In this document: positions 27,106 to 34,290 of the stretch, in pieces
How positions within the stretch are numbered: the first letter of the stretch is position 1
Layout: the number at the start of each line of letters is the position of its first letter
Assembly (NCBI RefSeq): GCF_030546695.1
Contig: NZ_JAUOTP010000001.1
Coordinates: 496,001-560,000 of the forward strand
From: Sphingomonas natans
GTDB lineage: Bacteria > Pseudomonadota > Alphaproteobacteria > Sphingomonadales > Sphingomonadaceae
DNA length: 64,000 nucleotides
Direction: 5' to 3'
Program-made: the position numbers and the translations under genes
Notes under the pieces: model-generated
Seen by the model: the letters and a program-made list of their open reading frames with translations, nothing else
The model's database searches: none
Told to the model about the DNA's origin: nothing

Positions 27106-30100
27106 ATGATCGGTATCGTTAAGGTCGCGCTCTCGCGCCCGCTCACCTTTATCGTTATGGCGGTGGTGATCCTGATTGCCGGCATCGGTGCGGCGCTCAG
27201 GACTCCGGTCGATATCTTTCCCGACATTCGGGTGCCCGTCATCGCCGTCGCGTGGCAGTATGCCGGCCTTCCGCCCGAGGAGATGGCCGGCCGCATCATC
27301 ACCCCTTACGAGCGCGTGCTGACGACCACGGTCAACAATATCGAACATGTCGAGAGCCAGTCGCTCCAGGGCATCGGCATCGTCAAAATCTTCCTTCAGC
27401 CGGGCGCCGACGTCCGCACCGCAACCGCGCAGGTCACCGCCGTGTCGCAGAGCGTGCTTCGCCAGCTTCCCCCCGGCGTCACGCCGCCGCTGGTTCTGAA
27501 CTACAGCGCATCGACGGTGCCGATCATCCAGCTGGCCCTCTCCGGTCGCGGCCTCGGCGAGCAGGAATTGTTCGATCTTGCGCAGAACCAGATCCGCACC
27601 CAACTCGTCACGGTCCCCGGCGCGGCGGTTCCCTACCCGTCCGGCGGCAAGACGCGCCAGGTCCAGATCGACATCAATCCCGATGCACTGCAGGCGCGCG
27701 GGCTATCGGCGCAGGATGTGGGCGCGGCGATCGCGGCGCAAAACCAGATCAATCCGGCCGGCTTCGCCAAGATCGGCACGTACCAGTATAGCGTGAAGCT
27801 CAACAATGCGCCGAGTTCGATCGACGCGCTCAACGATCTGCCGGTGAAGGTCGTCAACGGCGCGACTATCTACATGCGCGACGTGGCGTATGTGCGCGAC
27901 GGCGCCGCGCCGCAGACCAATGTCGTCCATGTCGATGGCGGGCGTTCGGTGCTCATCACCGTGCTCAAGAACGGCTCGACGTCGACGCTCGCGATCATCG
28001 ACGGGATCAAGGACGCCATTCCGAAGATCGCCCAGGGCCTGCCGGACACGCTCAAGATAAAGCCGGTCGGCGATCAGTCGCTGTTCGTGAAGGCGGCGGT
28101 GTCGGGCGTGGTCAAGGAAGGCGCAATCGCAGCGGCGCTGACGAGCCTGATGATCCTGCTGTTCCTCGGTTCGTGGCGATCGACCGTCATCATCGCGCTC
28201 TCGATCCCGCTGGCCGTGCTTGCCGCCATCTTCGCGCTGTCGGCCGTCGGCGAAACGCTCAACGTGATGACTTTGGGCGGGCTGGCGCTCGCGGTCGGCA
28301 TCCTCGTCGACGATGCAACGGTCACGATCGAGAATATCAACTGGCATCTGGAACAGGGCAAGGACGTCACCACCGCGATCCTCGACGGCGCCGCGCAGAT
28401 CGTAACCCCGGCGTTCGTCTCGCTGCTCTGCATCTGCATCGTCTTCGTGCCGATGTTCGCGCTTCCTGGCGTCGCCGGCTTCCTGTTCGTGCCGATGGCG
28501 CTCGCAGTCGTCTTCGCGATGATCGCTTCGTTCATTCTCTCGCGCACGCTCGTGCCGACGATGGCGATGTATCTGCTCAAGCCGCATGCCCACACCGACG
28601 GCCATGACGCGCCGCGCTCGGGCAATCCGCTGGTTCGCTTCCAGCGCGGCTTCGAAGCCCGCTTCGAGAGCGTTCGCGAGCGCTACGTCCAATATCTGTC
28701 GCTGGCGCTGTCGCACCGCAAGCCGTTCATGATCGGCTTCATCGTGATCGTGCTCGCCTCGATGCTGCTCGTGCCGTTCCTCGGCCGCAACTTCTTCCCG
28801 GCGGTGGATGCCGGGCAGATCATGATCCACGTCCGCGCGCCGGTCGGCTCTCGGATCGAACAGAGCGCGGCCGAATTCGATCGGATGGAGCGGCGCATCC
28901 ATCAGCTGATCCCCGGCGAGGAAATCGCTGCCGTCACCGACAATATCGGCCTGCCGGTGAGCGCCATCAACACGGTCTACAACAATTCAGGCACGATCGG
29001 ACCGCAGGACGGCGATATCCTGATCACGCTCGGCGAGGGTCATCAGCCGACCGCCGATCACATCGCGATGCTGCGCCGCGAATTGCCCAAGAGCTTCCCC
29101 GGCTCGACCTTCGCCTTCCTGCCGGCCGATATCACGACCCAGATCCTGAACTTCGGCGCGCCCGCGCCGATAGATATCCAGGTCACCGGGCGCAACGGCA
29201 AAGACAATGCCGCATTCGCCGCCAGGGTCCTGCGCGAGATCCGCTCGGTTCCGGGCGTCGCCGATGCGCGCATCCAGCAGACCGCGCGCTATCCGCAGCT
29301 CAACGTCGACATCGATCGCACGCGGATCGGCCAATATGGGCTGACCGAGCGCGACGTGACGACGAGCCTTGCCAACACGCTGGCGGGCACGTCGCAGACC
29401 GCGCCGGTCTTCTTCCTCAATCCGGACAACGGGGTCTCCTATCCCGTCGTCGCGCAGACTCCCGAATATCAGATCGGATCGATCGGCGACCTGACGAACG
29501 TGCCAATCTCAGGCTCCGGGAGCACGACGCCGCAGGTGCTCGGCGCGCTCGGCGAGGTATATCGGACCAACACCACCCCGGTGGTCAGCCACTATAACAT
29601 CCAGCCGGTCGTCGACATCTATGCGGCGACGCAGGGCCGCGATCTCGGCTCGGTCGCGAATGCGATCCAGAGTGTGCTCAAGAAGCTCGACAAGGAGAAG
29701 CCGAAGGGCGTCACGGTCACGATCCGCGGGCAATATCAGACGATGAACACCTCCTTCACGGGGCTTGGCGTCGGACTCGTCGGCGCGGTCGTGCTGATCT
29801 ATCTGCTGATCGTCGTGAACTTCCAGAGCTGGCTCGATCCGTTCATCATCATCACCGCGCTGCCCGGCGCGCTGGCCGGCATCGTCTGGATGCTGTTTCT
29901 GACGGGCACGACTCTGTCGGTCCCGGCGCTGACCGGCGCGATCATGTGCATGGGCGTGGCCACGGCCAATTCGATCCTCGTCGTGTCTTTCGCGCGCGAA
30001 CGGCTCGCCGAATTGGGCGATGCGACCAAGGCCGCGCTGGAGGCGGGCATGGTCCGCTTCCGCCCGGTGCTGATGACCGCGCTCGCGATGATTATCGGCA

Positions 30101-30291
30101 TGCTGCCGATGGCGATGAGCATGGGCGAAGGCGGCGAGCAGAATGCGCCGCTCGGCCGCGCCGTGATCGGCGGGCTGATCGTCGCCACCATTGCGACCCT
30201 GTTCTTCGTGCCGACCATTTTCTGTGCCTTCCACAACCGACGCGCCGCCAAGCACAAGGCGCCCGGTCAACTCGAGCTTGCCAGTGTCTGA
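27106..30291 (+). CDS. RND multidrug efflux pump, inner-membrane subunit
   Basis: A 1061-residue resistance-nodulation-division transporter with the usual 12 helices and two large periplasmic loops. The N-terminal helix is followed by TPVDIFPDIRVPVIAV. Helix 4 carries the proton-relay Asp pair in VGILVDDATVTIENI, as in HAE1-type pumps rather than heavy-metal pumps. The second-half signature GAIMCMGVATANSILVVSFARERLAELGD is present. It is first in an operon with an adaptor and an outer-membrane channel, which reverses the common adaptor-first order. The likely role is export of amphipathic drugs; substrates cannot be inferred. Confidence 0.96.
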   Translation: MIGIVKVALSRPLTFIVMAVVILIAGIGAALRTPVDIFPDIRVPVIAVAWQYAGLPPEEMAGRIITPYERVLTTTVNNIEHVESQSLQGIGIVKIFLQPGADVRTATAQVTAVSQSVLRQLPPGVTPPLVLNYSASTVPIIQLALSGRGLGEQELFDLAQNQIRTQLVTVPGAAVPYPSGGKTRQVQIDINPDALQARGLSAQDVGAAIAAQNQINPAGFAKIGTYQYSVKLNNAPSSIDALNDLPVKVVNGATIYMRDVAYVRDGAAPQTNVVHVDGGRSVLITVLKNGSTSTLAIIDGIKDAIPKIAQGLPDTLKIKPVGDQSLFVKAAVSGVVKEGAIAAALTSLMILLFLGSWRSTVIIALSIPLAVLAAIFALSAVGETLNVMTLGGLALAVGILVDDATVTIENINWHLEQGKDVTTAILDGAAQIVTPAFVSLLCICIVFVPMFALPGVAGFLFVPMALAVVFAMIASFILSRTLVPTMAMYLLKPHAHTDGHDAPRSGNPLVRFQRGFEARFESVRERYVQYLSLALSHRKPFMIGFIVIVLASMLLVPFLGRNFFPAVDAGQIMIHVRAPVGSRIEQSAAEFDRMERRIHQLIPGEEIAAVTDNIGLPVSAINTVYNNSGTIGPQDGDILITLGEGHQPTADHIAMLRRELPKSFPGSTFAFLPADITTQILNFGAPAPIDIQVTGRNGKDNAAFAARVLREIRSVPGVADARIQQTARYPQLNVDIDRTRIGQYGLTERDVTTSLANTLAGTSQTAPVFFLNPDNGVSYPVVAQTPEYQIGSIGDLTNVPISGSGSTTPQVLGALGEVYRTNTTPVVSHYNIQPVVDIYAATQGRDLGSVANAIQSVLKKLDKEKPKGVTVTIRGQYQTMNTSFTGLGVGLVGAVVLIYLLIVVNFQSWLDPFIIITALPGALAGIVWMLFLTGTTLSVPALTGAIMCMGVATANSILVVSFARERLAELGDATKAALEAGMVRFRPVLMTALAMIIGMLPMAMSMGEGGEQNAPLGRAVIGGLIVATIATLFFVPTIFCAFHNRRAAKHKAPGQLELASV

Positions 30292-31474
30292 GAATCAGGA
30301 ACTCCCCCCGCTGCCGGATGATCGGCAGACGCGGAACCTCAAGCGTTTCGGCATCGGTGCCGCGATCGTCGCGGTCGCCGTGGTCGGCTTCGGCATCGTC
30401 AGCCGCAACCGCGCCGATCATGCGCTAGCCGAGACGGCCAGCACCGCCTCGACGCTGACCGTCACGGTCGTGCATCCGACCAAGCCTGCGGAAGGCGGCG
30501 ATCTCGCTCTGCCGGGCACGATCCAGGCCTTCAACAGCGCCGCCATCTATGCGCGCACCAGCGGCTATATGAATCGCTGGCTCGTCGATATCGGCGATCG
30601 GGTGACGGCGGGCCAGGCGCTCGCGATCCTTGATGCGCCCGATCTCGATCAGCAGCTCGCACAGGCGCGCGCCGATTATCAGACGACTCTCGCGCAGGAA
30701 TCGCTCGCAAAAACGACCTCGGTGCGCTGGGCGGGGCTGCGCAAGCAGGACGCGGTCTCGCAGCAGGAAGCCGACGAGAAGGCCGGCGACTACAAAGCCA
30801 AGATCGCCGTCGCCAATGCGAGCCTCGCCAACGTCAAGCGGCTCGAGGCGGAGAAGGGCTTCACGATCCTACGCGCGCCGTTCGCGGGCACGGTCACCAG
30901 CCGATCGGCGCAGAACGGCGCGCTCGTCATCTCGGGCACCGCCGCCGCGCAGCCCTTGTTCACCGTCTCGGACAATCGCCGGATGCGCATCTATGTGCGC
31001 GTACCGCAGACCTATTCGGGCCAAGTGCGGCAGGGCATGGTCGTGAAGATGACGTTGCCCGAATTTCCGGGCCGTACCTTCACCGGCACGCTCACCCGCT
31101 CGGCGGGCGCGATCGACAATGCCTCGGGCGCGGTGCTCGTGCAGGTGGAGGCGCCCAATGCGAGCGGCGAGCTGAAGCCGGGCGCCTTCGTCCAGGTCAG
31201 CTTCCCGCTCAATGCCCAGTCCGGAGCGCTCCGCATTCCGGCGAGCGCTTTGATCTTCGGCGCGGACGGCACGACCGTGGCGACCGTCGATCCGTCGGGC
31301 CATGTCGCGATGAAGAAGATCGTCATCGCCCGCGATCTGGGCAAGCAGATCGAAGTCGCGCAGGGGCTCAAAACGTCCGACCAGATCGTCGATACGCCCC
31401 CGGACGCGATCCAGGCCGGCGATCAGGTCAAGATCGCTCAGGGCGCGAAGGCGGACGATGGCCGTGCGAGCTAG
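30284..31474 (+). CDS. RND efflux periplasmic adaptor (HlyD/AcrA family)
   Basis: A 396-residue membrane fusion protein. After a charged N-terminus comes one anchor helix (FGIGAAIVAVAVVGFGIV). Barrel-sandwich/lipoyl half motifs (SAAIYARTSGYMNRWLVDIGDRVTAGQALAILD and FTILRAPFAGTVTSRSAQNGALV) flank an alpha-hairpin, followed by a beta-barrel domain. I chose the GTG at 30284, which overlaps the pump stop by eight bases. The upstream open frame is a shadow of the pump gene. The 3' end overlaps the outer-membrane channel gene by 17 bases. Confidence 0.94.
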   Translation: MSENQELPPLPDDRQTRNLKRFGIGAAIVAVAVVGFGIVSRNRADHALAETASTASTLTVTVVHPTKPAEGGDLALPGTIQAFNSAAIYARTSGYMNRWLVDIGDRVTAGQALAILDAPDLDQQLAQARADYQTTLAQESLAKTTSVRWAGLRKQDAVSQQEADEKAGDYKAKIAVANASLANVKRLEAEKGFTILRAPFAGTVTSRSAQNGALVISGTAAAQPLFTVSDNRRMRIYVRVPQTYSGQVRQGMVVKMTLPEFPGRTFTGTLTRSAGAIDNASGAVLVQVEAPNASGELKPGAFVQVSFPLNAQSGALRIPASALIFGADGTTVATVDPSGHVAMKKIVIARDLGKQIEVAQGLKTSDQIVDTPPDAIQAGDQVKIAQGAKADDGRAS

Positions 31475-32909
31475 GATTTTCGCCAGCGCCGCGACGGCGC
31501 TGCTGCTCGCCGGTTGCTCGTTCGCTCCCGCCTACCGACCCGCGGCGACACCGACGCCCGCCGCGTTCAAGGAGGATCAGCCGGTCCCGCCCGCTGGCTG
31601 GGCCGCCGCCGCGCCGCAAGATATGGCGACTCGCGGCGCTTGGTGGACGGTCTTCGCGGATCCCGTACTCGACGATCTGGAAGCGCGCGCCGAACGGGCC
31701 AGCCCCACGCTCGCCGCCGCGATCAGCCGCTACGATGCCGCGCGTGCCGAAGTCCGCGAGGCCAAGGCCGATCTGTATCCGCAGGTCGATGCCAGCGCGC
31801 AGATCAGGCGCGAGCGGCTGTCTGGCGACCGCCCGGTCGCGCTGAGCGGTTCGGCCGAATATACGCAGCGGCTTGTCGGTGCCTCGGCACGGTACGAGCT
31901 GGATCTGTGGGGCCGCATCCGCAATGAAGTGTCCGCGCGCGGCGCCGAGGCGCAGGCGAGCCGGGCCGATCTGGGCAATGTCCGTCTCAGCCTGCAGGCC
32001 GATCTCGCCGATGCCTATCTGCGGCTGCGCGGGCTCGATGCCGAAAAGCAGCTGCTCGAGCGCACCGTCGTCGCCTACACCCGCGCGCGGGACCTGACCC
32101 AGACGCGCCACGACGGCGGCGTCGCCAACGGGCTGGACGTGAGCCGCTCGCGCACGATCCTCTCCTCGGCGCGCGCGCAATTGTCGGACGTCGCCAACAG
32201 CCGTGCCGCGCTGGAGCACCAGATCGCTGCGCTGATCGGCGAGCTGCCCTCGACCTTCGCGCTCGCCGCCGACGTGAAGCCGTTCGCGCCGCCGATCCTG
32301 CCCGCCGCACCGCCTTCGGAGCTGCTCCAGCGTCGCCCCGACGTGGCGCAGGCCGAGCGCAGCGCTTATGCCGCCAATCGCCGGATCGGTGTGGCACGCG
32401 CCGCCTGGTTCCCGACGCTCTCGCTCGGCGCGCAGGGCGGCTACAATTCCGTACGCAGCGATGTGATCTCGTCGCCGGCGAGCTTCTGGACGCTCGGGCC
32501 GGCGATGCTGGTGCAGACGATCTTCGACGGCGGCCGCCGCGCCGCGCAGGTCCGCATCAGCCGCGCCGAATATGAGACCGCCGCCGCCGACTATCGCGGC
32601 ACGGTGCTCACCGCCTTCCGCGAAGCCGAGGACAGCCTCGCCGGCGCGCGCCTGCTCGCGCAGGCCTCGGTCGATCAGCGCGATGCGGCGGAGGCCGCGG
32701 CCCGGACCGAGCAGCTCGCGCTGATCCGCTATCGCGACGGCGCCTCCGATTACCTCGATGTCGTGACCGCGCAGACCGCGGCGCTCGATGCCGAGCGTTC
32801 GGCGCTCCAGGTGCAGACGCGGCGGATGCAGGCGGCGGTGGCTTTGGTCCGCGCGTTCGGCGGGGATTATCGCGACGGCGCGCCGCCGGCCCAGCCCGCC
32901 CAGCCCTAA
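31458..32909 (+). CDS. RND efflux outer-membrane channel lipoprotein (NodT/OprM family)
   Basis: A 483-residue outer-membrane factor with a lipobox (ALLLAGCS, Cys near residue 20) and the NodT-family opening SFAPAYRPA. Two internally repeated halves each hold a coiled-coil hairpin and barrel strands. Family motifs are ARYELDLWGRIRNEVSA in the first half and SELLQRRPDVAQAERSAYAANRRIGVARAAWFPTLSL in the second. It completes the tripartite pump encoded just upstream. Its stop converges on the yjbQ-like gene, with a short inverted repeat (GGGCGA/TCGCCC) between them. Confidence 0.95.
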   Translation: MAVRARIFASAATALLLAGCSFAPAYRPAATPTPAAFKEDQPVPPAGWAAAAPQDMATRGAWWTVFADPVLDDLEARAERASPTLAAAISRYDAARAEVREAKADLYPQVDASAQIRRERLSGDRPVALSGSAEYTQRLVGASARYELDLWGRIRNEVSARGAEAQASRADLGNVRLSLQADLADAYLRLRGLDAEKQLLERTVVAYTRARDLTQTRHDGGVANGLDVSRSRTILSSARAQLSDVANSRAALEHQIAALIGELPSTFALAADVKPFAPPILPAAPPSELLQRRPDVAQAERSAYAANRRIGVARAAWFPTLSLGAQGGYNSVRSDVISSPASFWTLGPAMLVQTIFDGGRRAAQVRISRAEYETAAADYRGTVLTAFREAEDSLAGARLLAQASVDQRDAAEAAARTEQLALIRYRDGASDYLDVVTAQTAALDAERSALQVQTRRMQAAVALVRAFGGDYRDGAPPAQPAQP

Positions 32910-32928
32910 TCCCGTCGCTCCGGGCGAG

Positions 32929-33351
32929 CTATTCGCCCAGCAGATGCAGCGCGATCGCGCGGCGGTGCGGGCGGCGGCGGTGCTCGAACAGGTAGATGCC
33001 CTGCCACGTGCCCAACGTAGGCACGCCGCCCGAGACCGGTATCGTCAGCTGGACCTGCGTCAGCGCAGTGCGCAGATGCGCGGGCATGTCGTCCGGCCCC
33101 TCGTCGTCATGCGCGTAAGCAGACGGGTCCTCGGGCGCGATCCGAGCAAAATACGCCTCCAGATCGGTGCGCACCTCGCGCGCCGCATTCTCCTGGATCA
33201 GCAGCGACGCGGAGGTGTGGCGGCAGAAGAGCGTGAGCAGGCCGGTGGCCATGCCCTGCTCCCCCGTCCAGTCGACGATCTCGCGCGTGATCTCGACGAG
33301 GCCCTGCCGCCGCGTCTCGATCCGAAGCTCGCCGCTCGCCTGCCGCAGCAC
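32929..33351 (-). CDS. YjbQ/UPF0047 family protein
   Basis: A 140-residue YjbQ-family protein. The signatures are FCRHTSASLLIQENA (residues 42-56) and the C-terminal GTWQGIYLFEHR. E. coli YjbQ has weak thiamine-phosphate synthase activity; the physiological role is unsettled. Length is typical and the His and Glu residues of the putative active site (HTSASL, HDDEGPDDMPAH) are present. It follows the DUF3035 gene by five bases on the same strand and may be the tail of the ileS-lspA operon. Confidence 0.92.
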   Translation of the reverse strand: MLRQASGELRIETRRQGLVEITREIVDWTGEQGMATGLLTLFCRHTSASLLIQENAAREVRTDLEAYFARIAPEDPSAYAHDDEGPDDMPAHLRTALTQVQLTIPVSGGVPTLGTWQGIYLFEHRRRPHRRAIALHLLGE

Positions 33352-33356
33352 GGCGC

Positions 33357-33800
33357 TTATTGCGGCGCGGGCGCGCTCGAGGGGGTCGAGGCCTTCGCAT
33401 CCGTGCCCGCGCTCGGCGGCGCGTTCAAGATATCGCGCGTCGCTGATCCCTTGTTGACGGTCGTCGTGCCGGGCGACCCGGCCTCGCTGCGGATGCCGGG
33501 CGCCGCGGGCGGACCGGCGGCCTGGAGCATCGCCTGCTCTCCGGCGCTCGGCTGCACCTGACCGCCGAACAGAGCGTTGAGCGCCTGAGTCGAGCTGTCG
33601 GCTTCCTGCGGGCGGGGCTCACCGGGACGCGGCGGCACGAGCGCGAAATCGGGCGGCACCACCAGCGGCTGCGCGCGGCCGACGACGAACTCGTCGGGAC
33701 CGGAGCGGCCCGCAAACACGCCCTTTGGCGTCTTCGCCGCGCAACCCGCCAGGGTCAGGAGCGCCAACGGCACGGCCGCGACCCAGATACGCTTAGACAT
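33357..33800 (-). CDS. DUF3035-like lipoprotein
   Basis: A 147-residue lipoprotein with a signal peptide ending LALLTLAGCAA (Cys about residue 20). The short motif VGRAQPLVVPPDFALVPPRPGEPRPQE is typical of the alphaproteobacterial DUF3035 family, usually encoded after lspA. The C-terminal half is low-complexity Pro/Ala/Ser. I chose the ATG at 33800, which has a GGAG/AAAGAGA site upstream and yields the lipoprotein signal; the upstream open frame is antisense-like. It overlaps lspA by eight bases. Being encoded beside the lipoprotein signal peptidase fits its own lipoprotein nature. Confidence 0.85.
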   Translation of the reverse strand: MSKRIWVAAVPLALLTLAGCAAKTPKGVFAGRSGPDEFVVGRAQPLVVPPDFALVPPRPGEPRPQEADSSTQALNALFGGQVQPSAGEQAMLQAAGPPAAPGIRSEAGSPGTTTVNKGSATRDILNAPPSAGTDAKASTPSSAPAPQ

Positions 33801-34290
33801 TCTCTTTCTCCGCAGGCGATGCGTCACGCACGAACAATGCGCGCACGGCCAAAAGTACGACGCCGACGCTAATCGCCGCGTCGGCAACATTGAAGACCAA
33901 AAAGGGCGACCATGCGCCGAAGTGAAGGTTGAGGAAGTCCGCGACATAGCCGAGCCGCACCCGATCGCCGATATTGCCGATCGCGCCGCCGAGGATCGAG
34001 CCCAGCGCGAGCGCATCGATCCGGTTGCGTTCGCGCAGCAGCCACACGAGCACGCCGATCGCGATCGCGGCGGTGACGGCGGTGAGAAGCCAGCGCTCGG
34101 CAGTGCTGCCCGCGACGAGGAAGCCCATCGAGACGCCGTAATTCTCGACCCAGATCAGCCGGAAGATCGGCAGCAGATCGACCGGCCCGCGCGCCGGCAG
34201 CGCGATCGGCCCGATGATGATCCATTTGGTGATCTGGTCGGCGAGCAGCACGATCAGGGCCGTGAGAAAGCCGGCTACGCGCGCCGGCAT
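33793..34290 (-). CDS. lspA: Lipoprotein signal peptidase (signal peptidase II)
   Basis: A 165-residue inner-membrane aspartyl peptidase that cleaves prolipoproteins at the lipobox. Four hydrophobic helices are present. The two catalytic Asp motifs are GGAIGNIGDRVRLGYVADFL and FNVADAAISVGV. The ATG at 34290 shares one base with the ileS stop (TGATG); a longer open frame upstream lies inside ileS and is rejected. The arrangement ileS-lspA is conserved in many bacteria. It would process the M20, DUF305, NodT and DUF3035 lipoproteins of this window. Confidence 0.96.
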   Translation of the reverse strand: MPARVAGFLTALIVLLADQITKWIIIGPIALPARGPVDLLPIFRLIWVENYGVSMGFLVAGSTAERWLLTAVTAAIAIGVLVWLLRERNRIDALALGSILGGAIGNIGDRVRLGYVADFLNLHFGAWSPFLVFNVADAAISVGVVLLAVRALFVRDASPAEKENV

